This document shows, piece after piece, positions 31,019-42,609 of a DNA stretch of 64,000 nucleotides. The notes under the pieces were generated by a model. The model was given only the letters and a program-made list of their open reading frames with translations. It was not told the origin of the DNA and did not search any database. Both the position numbers and the translations under genes were made by a program. The DNA comes from Saturnia japonica (lineage: Eukaryota > Arthropoda > Insecta > Lepidoptera > Saturniidae). The DNA lies in assembly GCA_033032175.1 (NCBI GenBank), contig CM065319.1, positions 16,465,018-16,529,017 on the forward strand, in the 5' to 3' direction. Each line of letters opens with the position of its first letter. Position 1 is the stretch's first letter.

Positions 31019-33286
31019 CAGGTATGGGCAACCTTTAACATGTTGAGGGCCAAACTTTAGCATGCAAATACGTTCACGGGCCGCATTTAAGAGTACTTAG
31101 TGCATTTTAAAGTAGTGATAATATTTTTTGCGATAGATATTAGACATGAAATAATACGACAATGTTATTATAGTACAATTTATTAAAATAACAAAATGAA
31201 ATTTAAAAAAATGGTACATTATAATTAAATCGTTAAATTTGCAATTGTTACAAACTACGAAAGTTAAATACACATTGATTTCGGTGTATTGATTATTAAC
31301 TTTCATCAATGAAAAGAACCGTTCGCATTTACAAGTACTGCCAAACGCACAAATCAATCTTCTTGCGAATTTTCTAAGCTGCGGAAAATTGTCTTCTTCT
31401 AGGTATTTTTTGTAGAAATCACACAACTCTACGTCTTCAAATTTGGATTTTAGAAGTGAGTTTTCTTGAATCTCGATTAACTCCATTTGTAAGTGTATTG
31501 GAGTGTTTTGTACATTATATTTTGTAGGAGTAGCAAATACACTGAAACAGTCTTCCATGTTTTTGAAGTCGCTAAATCTGTTCGAAAATTGTTCCGAAAG
31601 TAACTTGAGTTGTTCAGCATATTGAGCATAAGCAATATTTTCATACGCAGAGAGCGTGTTGAAATGGTAACTGTTGCCAGACAGCATCTGTGACTCCCTC
31701 AAGCGTAGTTTGATCTGAGACGCTTTCAAATGGAAGTACAAATCATTTACTAACTGTCCTTGTTTTCGAAGTTTCAAATTTAAATCATTCAAATAGTCTG
31801 TGAGGTCGACCAGAAATGCTAAGTCACATATCCATTTTGGGTCCCTTAATTCGGATAGTGGTTTATCTTTTATTTTCATAAAGTCTGCTATCTTATTTCT
31901 AAGCTCGTAAAACCGTTTCAACATTTTTCCTTACAATAATATGTTACGTTGTTATATTCAGCAGACATTTCATCCAAAAATGCCTTGAACTGACGATGGT
32001 TAAGCCCTCGGGATCGAATAAAGTTGATGGTTTTTACTACCACATTCATAACATTCTGGAGTCGAATGGACATAGAATACAAGTTCTGTTGGTGGATAAT
32101 GCAATGAAGGACTATCGAATCATGTTTTTGCACATTTAATTCTGTTGCTTTTTCTTTCCAAATTCCGATGAAACCTTTATGTAAGCCGACCATAGAAGGT
32201 GCACCATCAGTGCATACTCCAATTAATTCTAACCATGGCAAGCCAAAACTTGTGAATACCTTTTGAACTTCAATAAAAATATCCTCTCCTGTAGTGGTTC
32301 CTTTTAGCGGCTGTAAAGCAAGGAATTCTTCAGTAACAGTGAACTCCTTATTAACACCTATAGCCAGTTGATAATTCAAAACTAGCCATAAGGTCAGTCA
32401 ATGTTGTTTTTATATCAAACTAATTTTTTCAAATTCATTTTTCTTTTCAGGACACAAAATACTGCAAACTTCTAACATATACTCCTTGATAAATTCTCCT
32501 TCGGCAAATGGTTTTAATGCCTTTGCAAATTTTGAGCTAACTATAAAACTAGCTTTCACAACATTATCAAGTTGTGTTCTTTCTTTATGAAACATTTGTT
32601 GCTGTTTTCCAAATTTGCGGTAAGCTTCTGGATTTTGTCTGCTCTTAATTGCCCTGTCAGTGAGTGCAGCGTAGCATGCTTAGTTGAGCAATGCCTCTTT
32701 ATATTGAATTCTTTCATTACTGAAATGGATTCATTACACAGCAAACATATAGGCTTACTATTGTGCAAGATAAAAAATAATTCTCCAGCCATTTTTCTTG
32801 AAACTGGCGACCCTCTGTATCTACTTTTCGTTTCTTTCCACCAGACATAATTTTTGTTTACTTTTTGTTCAATAAACTTAATAACAAACTATAGTTAGTA
32901 ACCACTCAAGATGCACACAAAGTCACAAAGCAAGTTGACGGCTCGAGCAGTTCGCTAGGATATCGCCTGTCCAAGTTATCACCTCGGTAGCTCAAATAGA
33001 ACTGAACTAACGTTTGGGTCATCCACCCGCTTATATAGGCAAAATGAAGGAATAATCTGGAATAAACTAGTTTAGGTTAATTGAGAAGCAATAAATCTAT
33101 TGATGTGTTGCCCCGCCCGTGAGGTGGCAAACCTCAAAGAATTTGATCGAGCAAGCCGAGTGGCGGCGATTATCAAAAGTGAGGCGGCAAACTGTCACTG
33201 TCATGAGTATAAGTAGATACCTAATGTAATATTTGTTAATTGGGTTTTTTCAAAATATCTCTCGGGCCGGTTGTTGCCCATATATG
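31019..33286 (-). mobile_element. hAT transposon with decayed transposase
   Basis: The ends CAGGTATGGGCAACC (left) and CATATATGGGCAACAACCGG (right, reversed) match each other and the hAT consensus of this ZBED/Charlie-like group. They are followed inward by GGGCC-rich blocks. The flanks ATTTTAAA (31011-31018) and ATTTAAAA (33287-33294) look like an 8-bp target duplication with one difference. At about 2.27 kb it carries one broken transposase gene read on the minus strand. Confidence 0.8.
31097..32848 (-). pseudogene. hAT transposase (ZBED/GTF2IRD2-like), multiply broken
   Basis: The start MSGGKKRKVDTEGRQFQEKW is at 32848. A frameshift near 32790 leads into the zinc-finger-like PICLLCNESI...HCSTKH, then another shift near 32590 into VVKASFIVSSKFAKALKPF. 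At 32380-32410 the reading breaks, and the segment that normally holds the first catalytic Asp (LDEST-type motif) is absent. NYQLAIGV...GVCTDGAPSMVG with the second Asp follows, then HCIIHQQNLYS. The frame breaks again at 31918-31930, where the usual VRWLSRG motif is lost. The rest runs FYELRNKIADFM, DPKWICDLAFLVD and the dimerisation-type end FGSTCKCERFFSLMK. Domesticated relatives exist in vertebrates, but this copy is simply dead. Confidence 0.85.
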
Positions 33287-33905
33287 ATTTAAAATGATAG
33301 AATTGGTTCAAGATTCACCTATGTAGCTCTAGCGCTTTATTTAATTTTATCCCATAGCAACAGCACTCGCTTTGCTGTCTTCCGATTTCAAGACATGGTT
33401 GGCATCAGTACTGACACACTAGGTTTCTCAACTCATTCCTCAGATGTCCTTCTAATTTGCCAATGACTGAGTTTAGTTAGCAACGCAAACCGGTTTGCAA
33501 CTTTTTCTCATAAAAAAAGTTTACTTTAAAATACTGTTTATGGTGGACTGTAGAGTTTGGTATATAGTTATATACTTGTACAGTTCCGGAGAGAGGCGGC
33601 GACTCGGAATGATGGAACGGCGGGAACCCAACCAGATGCTTCACTCGCATAACTAAAATTATGACAGAACTGGGCGACTATAGTTAAATATTTATATAAT
33701 ACTGTCTGGCATCACAAACATGACAAACTTCCTTAAACTATATCTATAGTTAATATTGTTTTAGGTTTATAAAGAAAATAGAGGCAGTCATAAGGACTGC
33801 CGACTAATGTGGAAATTCAAAACAATGATATAACCCAGCTATTACATTTTTTGAATTGTTAAATCAATTATAAATTTGATAATTTGTAAACTGTTATTAA
33901 AGCAT

Positions 33906-33958
33906 TTCGGTGACGCGAAATCACAAGATTTTACTCATCCAAAAAGTCAAAAAACGCG
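33906..33958. repeat. Direct repeat, unit 1
   Basis: TTCGGTGACGCGAAATCACA with AGATTTTACTC-TCCAAAAAGTC resembles 34156-34206 (TCGGTGACGCGATTTCATAA, GTTTTTGCCCTACCAAAAATC). The units start 250 bp apart. Function unknown. Confidence 0.45.
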
Positions 33959-34155
33959 TATGATTTTTATTTAAGGGGCTTTTACAGTTGTTGTATGTCA
34001 GCCCCAACGAATATATGGTACAGTCGAGTATATACGATGTATTAGTGTATATATGCGTATATACTTACTGATCTGTGGTATATACGTACACAGGCCGCTA
34101 TACTACGCGTCGCTAGCCTGGAGCAAGCGCAATACTTCACCAGCATGTCGAGGTC

Positions 34156-34206
34156 ATCGGTGACGCGATTTCATAAGTTTTTGCCCTACCAAAAATCGCT
34201 CAACGC
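34156..34206. repeat. Direct repeat, unit 2
   Basis: Partner of 33906-33958, same orientation. Confidence 0.45.
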
Positions 34207-34434
34207 TGCTAAAGAAGTTTTCACCCCAAAAATTTAAGAATAGTACAAGAACGTTGACTAATAAATGAATTTAAGGGCCTCATTTAGCAGACTTTAATGT
34301 CTAAAAGTCATTATGTGAACGATGGCGGTGTCAGTAAATTATTCCTACCGTTACATTGAATATAGTAAAACAAATATCAGCTCTATGTGATTAATATGAT
34401 TTATTCTTTAACAAAAATGTGATATGACGGGTAA

Positions 34435-34553
34435 ATCGATCAGGTTTATTATTGAACCATCTATCCACAAGAAGTTTTCCAAACCGGTACAAGTTTTGAT
34501 TTTCATACGGGACTTTCCCGGACTATAAATTGAATATAAAGATTTGATTTTGT
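34435..34553 (+). mobile_element. Old CR1-like 3' UTR relic
   Basis: GATCAGGTTTATTATTG, ATCCACAAGAAG, AAACCGGTACAAGTTTTGAT, ATACGGGACTTTCCCGGACT and TAAATTGAATATAAAGATTTG follow the order of the 3' UTR at 20910-21048, with many changes. It is the most diverged relative in the window. Confidence 0.5.
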
Positions 34554-34599
34554 TTTATTCGGCAATACATACACACGAATCAGGAAAGCTATTCGACCT

Positions 34600-35739
34600 G
34601 TAGTGCTATTCTGTAAGAACGTTATAAGACCTCAACTACAGAATCCGCGCTGCGGTATCAAATTTGTATTGTCTAAAACTTGAAAGTACCGCAGACGCCA
34701 CATCCACGATTGCGGAAATAAATGAACTGTCAAGTATGAGAATGTTGTCATTAAATGTATGGGTTCGATATTCTTTAAGGAAATTCCCGGCTCGATCGTC
34801 GAGTTTCAACACCTTCGAAGGTCGAATCCACTTGTCATTTTAAAAGTAGCCCTAGAACTATCGAGTTTAGTGTCAAATAATATTTGGACATAATTGTTGT
34901 AGTATAATTTAGTTGAAAAATAATAAATACTCAAAGCAGTTTCATTTTTAAGTAAGTAAATATTAAGTATGTACGATTGTCTCGTTACATCGTGTATTAA
35001 TTTTTCTTATAGAAAGCCATCCTCAACCATATCCATGATACAAGGTACACCTTTGACATACATGGATTAAAAATATCTAATGACACAAAGACTTTATTAA
35101 AAACGTAATTATAGTGTTATATAGCTAGTTCGTAGTTATTTTATTTCGTAGTATTTTATAACATAAGCTTCTCACCAAATTCATGGATGTAATAATTTTA
35201 AAAGATTATTATAAACTTCATGTATAAATTATTAAGTAAAAATGATTTCTATTCACTTCACAAATATATGTTTAATTCCACCAAAAATTCACTATAAACT
35301 GTCACTCAACTCACTCAGCAACTCGACGCTTGTATGTTGTAAAAAAGTAAACAAACGTCGATACGTTTTAACTTGTGGCAAAGGTACCTCGCTATACATC
35401 CAAGACAAATTATATTTTACTATTATATTCATTTAAAATATGTAGTAATATTCGAAAAACGTTGTTATTATGTTATTGAAACAATAAAATAAATAATATA
35501 TTATAAGAATATACGTATTTTCGTAGAAAAGGAATGGCCGAATTAATTTCGACTTAGTTGTTCGTTGTCAATACACTCTATTTAGACGTTTTTCGATAAG
35601 AATGCTCACTTCACTTCGGAAGTGCGTCCCATGTGTTTACAGAATGCCGATCTAAGGTAAAGTGAATTTACTGTCGAAGTGAAATATGTCACATGAGTGA
35701 GGCTCGACATCGAGTTGGTATTTTACAGAATAGCACTAC
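34600..35739. mobile_element. Candidate non-autonomous element with 17-bp inverted ends
   Basis: GTAGTGCTATTCTGTAA at 34600-34616 is repeated exactly in reverse at 35723-35739. A related TTTACAGAATGCCGATC lies just inside at 35637, and a palindrome CACTTCGGAAGTGCG at 35611-35625. The ~1.1 kb between them is AT-rich and without coding motifs. It could be a MITE-type or deleted DNA transposon. No target duplication was identified. Confidence 0.45.
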
Positions 35740-36364
35740 TGTGCTCCGTTAAAGCTATTTATCAGGTACATCATGGCATCATGGTAAATTAGCCGCCTTG
35801 GTAACTTTTTTAAACTCCAGAAACAGAAAGAAAAGAAGAGAAACAGCAAAGAACAGATATTCACGCCGGCTTTTAAGCGTAATTCGGCTAAAGTTCTCCA
35901 AGTCGGGTAAGGTGATTCACCAGTGTGTGGTTGTTGTACCTAGTCTGACATATGTGTCGTATCGTCCCGTTCTCGCACCTTATGTATATATGAAATTGGC
36001 ATAGATGAAGACGTTCATCGACATTCTGTAACCTTCGTTGTTTGGTACTCAAATACTATTTGCATAGTTTTCGAATATTCCACCGCATTATCTGAAATAT
36101 GAGAATATGTTTTAGCTTCTGTTGTAATTTATAAAACAGATCTGTTTGTTAGTACACTTCCTAATATTAGAAAAAAATCATATATGTCTCTAAGTAAAAG
36201 GGCCATCTAAGATCACAATAACACAACTTCGGCTTAATGACATTGTTTGTAGTCAAAACATGTTTGTACCACGCAGGCAGTCTAAAAATAAATGTTTTAA
36301 ATCTACCGCCACTACAACGCTCCGTTCGCGCTCGCGCTATACAAAGGGAGGAACGGCGTGATGC
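35740..36364. other. Non-coding stretch
   Basis: A 68-codon basic ORF at 35798-36004 has no motifs and is not called. The end (36295-36364) is CpG-rich and probably belongs to the retroposon whose tail follows. Confidence 0.3.
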
Positions 36365-36455
36365 CAGACATCAAGTTCGGTGAAGCTGTAAAAGCCGCAG
36401 CGGCTTCAGGGCCCCCAAGGCTAACAGTATAGTCAGTTCTAAAAAAAATGCCACA
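36365..36455 (+). repeat. Retroposon 3' tail, family P copy 2
   Basis: TTCGGTGAAGCTGTAAAAGC, GGCTTCAGGGCCCCCAAGGC and TAACAGTATAGTCAGT plus A-tail, close to 61185-61258 and 5563-5652. Confidence 0.65.
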
Positions 36456-37841
36456 TACTATATTGTTGAACATTGTAGAGTGCGGATGCGCTGTTTTAGA
36501 CTACTGTGATCAGTTTATTACTATTAGAAAACTGTGTTGTTCATCTGCCACCCTAGTACAAAAGACAGCGCTAAAGGCTGTATCTTTGCATCTTTGCAAA
36601 TGAAATACGCCCATACTGTGTACCTGCTCCGTCATAAGTTTTGCTAGAACAAGTTGCTTGCAAGTTATTTTTTCTTATGTATAGAACTTACCTATTTAGA
36701 GAAATCGTTGTTTGTGTTGTATGTGTTCTCGCATCTCGTTTTAACGAACTAAATGTTGTTTTTCGACTAATATAGGAGTTAACCCGAAGAATGATCTAGG
36801 CTTCATAACATTACACTTCCCTATAGGGCTTAAGCAGTAATGATAATAATATAATGAAAGAAAATGAAAGACAACCCACTTTTAATCAAGTTAATCAAAA
36901 TAGTTTTCAAACACATAAAACGAACCAACACAAAAACCAAAAACCATTTTTAAGTCCCAACATATCGGGGGCACCTGCTAGTGTTTTAAAACTAGCCATG
37001 TGATGATATTTTCCTTCGGCAACATCTCGGAGTCCATCCTAATTTTAACCCTCATTTAATCTCATTGGGGAATGAATTTTCATAGATCAAGGTGGTCGAG
37101 GTAGGTACATTAAGGAAATCCTGTGTAAAATTTCATGCTTAATTAAGCACCCGCGTTTAAGTAGTATGTTGTCTTTCAGTTTATAATTTTTTTTACTTGT
37201 AGATATTTTATGTAGCAATTACTGTAAAACCTTGTTAGGATATATTTCCCAAAATCTAACCAGTTTTTCAAAATTATCTTTCTTATGAAAGGATATTTTT
37301 ATTAGTATTCTTTTGCCTCCAAACTAATAAAGCTCACAATGATAGGTAATTTAACAAAACATATATACAATAAAAACGGGGAAAGCATTTCCCATTCGCG
37401 CCAAATGAAAAGCCCCTTGTTACTTGTTATTCTCTGCCGTAAATCAGGGAAACAGTGTCTCGCTCGGAATGTCCTGTTTTGTACGTACGACAAACCTTTT
37501 TGACAAATTAGCGAACCGGTGCTCGTTAGACAATAAATATATCACTTATATAATATGATGTTTTACGATGTGAAGTCGCAGGTTTGATTTAATCAGCAGT
37601 CCAATTGTCTTTCCTACCGAATTCATATAGTTCGTTTGCTAACCGGAGGCAGAATTTCTTAGAATTAGTTCTCAGAACTTAGGTATTTGTAATTATTTCC
37701 AACAATATAAGTACAAGAAATACTTCTAGGATTATAACTTAAATACTAAATATAACAAAAGATGGGCTAGATTAATAAATAGGTTCAGCTGGTTCGAATT
37801 TGTACGTATATATACTGCAAAGCAGTATTCTCGCTACTGCG
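36456..37841. other. Long non-coding stretch
   Basis: No exon or repeat with a partner was recognised. Several A-rich runs (36880-36960) are present. Confidence 0.3.
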
Positions 37842-38064
37842 TTTTAACTGATTTCAAAAAAAGTAGGAGGTTTAATGGATATTAAAAATAACTTCTTTGT
37901 CTATGAACTGATTTAAATGATTCTTTATTTGTTGGAAGGGGATACCTCAACAGCGGCAACATTTTAATTTCATTGGCATTGGATCTTCGAATTAGAAGAT
38001 CCACCAGGGATACCCCTCAAAATCATTATAGTTGGTTTTATTTTTTGTTAAAGATTATCTTGTC
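37842..38064 (+). repeat. Repeat family T, plus copy 1
   Basis: TTTTAACTGATTTCAAAAAA, TAACTTCTTTGTCTATGAAC, GGAAGGGGATACCTCAAC, TTTTAATTTCATTGGC, AAGATCCACCAGGGATACCC and CAAAATCATTATAGTTGG follow the same order as the copies at 38959, 44138 and 13518 (-). Confidence 0.65.
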
Positions 38065-38958
38065 GATCCCAAAGTTGTCAATATGCACTAATACAAGAGG
38101 CGTTCTAACTTATTTCTCGGAAATAGCTACGTATTCCTGACTATCCTCAGTTAGAAATGTGGTTCTTTTTGAGGTTGATTATAAATAATATAAGGGTATC
38201 ATAAGACTGCAGTGACCATTTAATCTTCTGCGGAGTGTATGTCTGTTTATCTCTTACATCATAAAAAATTTAATCGAATTGTACTAGGTAATTAATTCTC
38301 ACTTCTTTGGTACAAAAGGCGAAGCACCGAAATGAGTCACCATGTTGATCTTAAATAGTTTTAATCTAGATAAAAACTTGTTTCATTAGTAATAGTAGTA
38401 ATATTGATGTTATTATTATCACGTGCGCTTAACATAATGCCGAATCAAGAAAGAAAACATATGGCAGATAACAGTATATATTTTTCATAAGTTATTTATT
38501 AACGGCAGACGTCTTGCTGTAGATTTGATTACAATTATAAATAAAGTCTGTTAAATATTAGAAAAAGCACATTCTATGGTATGAGATGCCAAAAACTTTA
38601 GTGTATCCATTATTTCGAGTCTCATAGGGAACAAGTAACGAGCACTATTCATTTACAATCTGGTCACGTACTGAATGGTTACATTACGTATTACCGAATG
38701 TGGCCGTTTCTTTCGGATGAACTGAAAAGTACCACGTTAGGCGCCAATGTGAGAAATAGCCTTGATTCGATACTGTGAATTTTTGATGGGATGCCAAATG
38801 AAAACAGATGTGTTTCTTTATGTCTTTACTGATAATATAATATTATAAATATAATAAAACAAATTTATGACTACAATATTGTTTTTAGTAAAGTATTGTT
38901 CCGTTACTTTAACATTCATAAACTCACGATGACAGATTTTGTTTAAGTCCTTATTCGT
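38065..38958. other. AT-rich non-coding stretch
   Basis: Nothing recognised between two copies of repeat T. Confidence 0.3.
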
Positions 38959-39206
38959 TTTTAACCGACTTCAAAAAAACTGAGGTTAATCAATTCGAAT
39001 GTAATTTTATTTTTAATGGATGTCCAGCCATCACATTTTGTTTATGAACAGCTTTGGATTGTTATTTTTTTGTTGGATAGGTGTTACCTGAAGGGTGGAC
39101 CACTTTATAATTTCATTGGTTTTAGACTTTGTACTTCGAAGATACATAAAGGGACTCTTCAAAATCATTGAAGTTAGTTTACTTCTTTGTTAAATATTGT
39201 CTTGTT
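38959..39206 (+). repeat. Repeat family T, plus copy 2
   Basis: Starts TTTTTAACCGACTTCAAAAA and keeps TTTGTTTATGAACAG, TTTTTTTGTTGGATAGG, ATAATTTCATTGGTTTTAG, TACTTCGAAGATACAT and TTCAAAATCATTGAAGTTAG. A ~30-bp insertion relative to copy 1 lies near the start. Confidence 0.65.
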
Positions 39207-40724
39207 ACATATCAGACTTGATTCATATTGATGACCATATCATATCTGTACTAAAAACGATAGTGGAGCAAAAACGTTAGCTTATTACTGTATAATACAA
39301 AAATGTACTGCTCACGTTATTTCATATTCGACCGCTGCATGCGTTTTGCAAAGAAGTTCGGCGCTCGTTGTTTCAAAAGGATCTCAAAAAATAATAAGTG
39401 GGCGCCAATTAATTTAAAAACTTTGTTTAAGAACATTTTTAACAAAAACATGTATTTATTTGAATAAACTTTGCATTTTACGAAACCACAGTGCAGGTGA
39501 AGGACACGCGTCAGTATTTTTTGTCATAACGTCAGTTACGTGAAATGGTGTCCAGAGGGGTTTTGTGAGAATAAAAATTAATTATAACTGGAAGTCGATA
39601 TTCCTGCAAAGTTATTTTGTTATGGAAATGTTATTTTTACAACTTTATCAACTAGCTATTGCTTGTATAGTAGCTCACGTAAATTCATTGTCTATAATTT
39701 AATATCAAATATTTTTTAAATTAATAATTATGTTATTATTTTTGTTTATTTGGTAGTGTTTGAACACAAACTCTATAGATATTTAACAAAAATGTCCGAT
39801 AACCAAAAAAAAAAATATCAGAAAACTTAACCGTATTCCATAATATTTTCGGATTGGGATTCGACAGGGAGAGGGACGGAGTCGAATGAAAACTATTTCG
39901 AATACCATAAACGATTTAAAATTTAACTAATAATTTTACACCTAAAAATTGCAAATAATACCTACTTTAATTACATAACTGCAATTATATGAAACCATAG
40001 AATATATATAGAATAATTTCATATCCATATCTATGAAAAAATATTCATAATATATCCATATCCTGATCTGAAAACTCTTAACCATAACTTCCCTGATATT
40101 AATTGACGATATAACCACAAATGATAACACTAAGCGTAGATGTACATCTGACTTTTATGTTTAGCTATCACAAGACACCGATAAGTAAACGATAGATTTT
40201 CAACTTGAGGGTTATAGCAAACATTGATTGCTTGGATTGGATTGGATCGAACATTAGACAGGGTTCTACCGCCATGCTATGGTCTCATTAAGATTGAACT
40301 GAATACTGAAAATTACTAGTATTTATAAATGAGTATGCGTTCAGGCGAATGAGCGGCTCACTTTAAAGTCAGTTAGCTTAATTGAGTCACTCATTTCTTC
40401 ACTGTACAAATTGCAAATCTGAGTCGCACATTTTGATGAGCGCATTGGGGCAACTAAACATTAACCAAAAGTAAAAAAATAATTTTATACTTCCTTTCTA
40501 TTGTTAGTTTTTTGCTTCGGTTTTGCTTTTGACCTTGCTATCCATACCAGCGCGAATACAGTTATAATAATTTTATTAGAGCGACTGATCCTGACATTTT
40601 ACTGATCCACTGACGTCAATGAGCAGATCGCTATACTGAGCAGCTCATTTGCTTAAACGCACTCACTTAAAAATTGTTCATGGATGTACATTTTGAATAC
40701 ATATAAGTGTTTCTATACAAATAG
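39207..40724. other. Long non-coding stretch
   Basis: Nothing with a partner in this window. It ends in the candidate acceptor TTCTATACAAATAG at 40724. Confidence 0.3.
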
Positions 40725-40872
40725 ATTAACGAAAACTGGTATGCTACGACACATGACCCGTCGCAGTCTTGTCCGTATTCGCAGGTTTTACGGATGTCCA
40801 GACATTGTTCCTGGCTTGCTTTGGGACGCTACTGCCTCTCCTCGCCGTGCTCTGCGCTACACTGCTAATCAG
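40725..40872 (+). CDS. Candidate internal exon, Arg-rich, unidentified
   Basis: The block is bounded by an acceptor (TTTCTATACAAATAG|A) and a donor (AATCAG|GTAGGA at 40873, phase 0). It has GC-richer, balanced codons that stand out from the AT-rich flanks. The 49 codons read LTKTGMLRHMTRRSLV, RIRRFYGCPDIVPGLLWD and ATASPRRALRYTANQ. Three pairs of Arg resemble dibasic processing sites, but a single Cys and no known peptide motif are present, so a neuropeptide precursor is only one idea. The entry phase (2) does not fit a direct join to the exon ending at 29538 (phase 1). I do not recognise the protein. Confidence 0.45.
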
Positions 40873-41164
40873 GTAGGACTTTCTAAATGTATGAACTGAT
40901 TAAATTTATAATTCGCTTATTTTTTTATAATAATAATTAATAAAATATTTATTTTGCTTATACACACTTATAAATTTTATAATCAAAAACTTAAAAAAAA
41001 ATTAGGTTTATGTAAAACACCATAAATCAGCGGGACCCGAACCATCGACTACTCGTACTCTACATACTATTGTGTAGATGTCCGGCCATCACATAATATA
41101 TCGTAGATAATACACAAATATTAGGGAAATATATAGCGAACTGTTCTGTTAGCTTATCACGATT
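40873..41164. other. Non-coding stretch, probable intron
   Basis: AT-rich, nothing recognised. The text near 41027-41060 (AGCGGGACCCGAACCATCG) is reminiscent of a decayed tRNA-like SINE head. Confidence 0.25.
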
Positions 41165-41460
41165 CCGAATTGATTCACCATGACCAGTTTTTTATTTGCT
41201 CGGGACCCTAATTCTTTCTAAAATCCTATAACATCCTTACTTCTTACTCCTTATAACATCAGCTCTCTGCCAGTGAAATTAACGTCAAAATCGGACCAGC
41301 CCGTTTCGGAGATTACCCGGAACAACCAGACAAAGATTTGAAAAATAGGTTTTTTATTATTGGTATCGTATATACATTTAGTAAAAAGCTAAACATTACA
41401 TTATTAATTACATTAAATTATTACATTAAGCTTACATTACAAACAGACACTTCAATTACT
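41165..41460 (-). repeat. Dispersed repeat family Z, minus copy
   Basis: The minus strand matches 50622-50890: AAGTGTCTGTTTGTAATG, TATACGAT, CGGGTAATCTCCGAAACGGG, GACTG/GGTCCGATTTT, TTATAAGG and ending TGGTGAATCAATTC. It looks like a LINE-related 3' region (the 'ccgaaacgg-tgga-cgatttt' motif is common in retroposons). A third, partial copy is at 46978-47090. Confidence 0.6.
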
Positions 41461-41637
41461 TTTCAATATCTTTAGATTGTAAAAACAGATGACAATTGTG
41501 TACTGTAGGTGGATTAGGATTTTGAGCTTTAAACTCCTTGATTATTTTATAACAAATTACACAGTGGCATAATTGTTTTGCTAACACTTTATTGAGTTTG
41601 TCTGTTTGTGCGACTAGTCATAGTATGGCCTCGTTTT
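41461..41637. other. Non-coding stretch
   Basis: Nothing recognised. Confidence 0.25.
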
Positions 41638-41986
41638 TTTTAACTATGGATAGACTTGCGTTTGCCCACTATCTCGCCTGATCGTAAGTGATGATGTGGT
41701 CTACGATGGACCACGCTTGCCTAGAAGGTTACCTATTCACTCAAGACTTGAAGATATCCAGATTATAATTATCGGGAAATACTAAATCCGGCAAAGTGTT
41801 CCATTCTTTAACAGTGCACATTATAAATGTGTTAGCAAAACGCTTTGTGCGCACTGCTGGAATATCTACCATAAATCGATGACGCTTCGCCGTGTCTCTT
41901 GGCGTACGTGATGACCTGGTAAAGGGGGCGTCTCGCGTTTCACGGTGATCTAATTTCAAGCATACCAGTGTGACTACGATTACCAT
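41638..41986 (-). mobile_element. C-terminal remnant and 3' UTR of a third LINE family
   Basis: The minus strand from 41986 to 41741 reads TRSSRTPRDTAKRHRFMVDI, PAVRTKRFANTFIMCTVKEW, NTLPDLVFPDNYNLDIFKS and stop. This is the conserved tail (RT-R-F-S-F-R---WN-LP---FP--YN---FK) of insect Jockey/CR1-type LINE proteins. The 3' UTR continues left to a poly(T) run (A-tail on the minus strand) at 41634-41642. Its last ~70 bp are shared with SINE A (49735-49800): ATCTCGCCTGATCGTAAGTG here and ATCTCACCTGATCTTAAGTG there. 5'-truncated and dead, but probably a relative of the LINE that mobilised SINE A. Confidence 0.7.
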
Positions 41987-42609
41987 GATATACGCTCAAA
42001 ACATGGCCGCCATGTCCTTAGACTCTGTTTAAAATTAATACAAGCGTTTTTCAAATAGAAAAATATAGTTTAGTCGATGAAGTATTTGTCTTCCAATTCA
42101 ATCTATCAGCAAGACAGTCAGAAATTTTTTTAGGAGATTAATAGATATATTGTATGTGTTATATACAATTTAATTTAAGCACCGTTCCTACCATTCAAAG
42201 ACGCGTAACTTAGAAATGAAGATTTAGATACAGAAATAAGCAATCATTAAGTAATATTAGTTTGTTCGACTGTGTTAATACGTATAGACAAATCAGACCC
42301 TTCTCTGACCTTTGTAATAATTTCGAACCTCGGGTCTATAGGGAAGTGTGCATTGTGTTGGTAAACTGAATTAGGGTAGTTACTAGAGGAATCGATTTGG
42401 GGGTCTAACCGTCTGATAGGAAATAGGGTGAAAGGGCAAGAGTGGGTTGGTGGGCACATGTTGCTCGGTTGGCCGGATTAGATCACACTTGATTAAAACC
42501 TTGTCGCAGTAGTAACTGACCCTACCAATTATTTTTCGAAAATTTTATATTGATATATATATATTTGTTTTTTTTTTTTGGCATATTTTTATATTATATT
42601 TAGCTGACC
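41987..42609. other. Non-coding stretch
   Basis: Short ORF 42247-42459 (-) has no motifs. Nothing recognised. Confidence 0.3.

Larger units (their letters stand above)
33295..34434. other. Non-coding stretch with a direct repeat pair
   Basis: No gene. A GC-richer area lies at 33590-33660 and 34085-34170. ATA/TAC-rich alternation (TATATACGATGTA, TATATATGCGTATATAC) at 34030-34090 may be flexible DNA. Confidence 0.3.

Noticed and set aside
35798..36004. 68-codon basic ORF
   Set aside because: Starts in an A-rich run; no motifs or partners.
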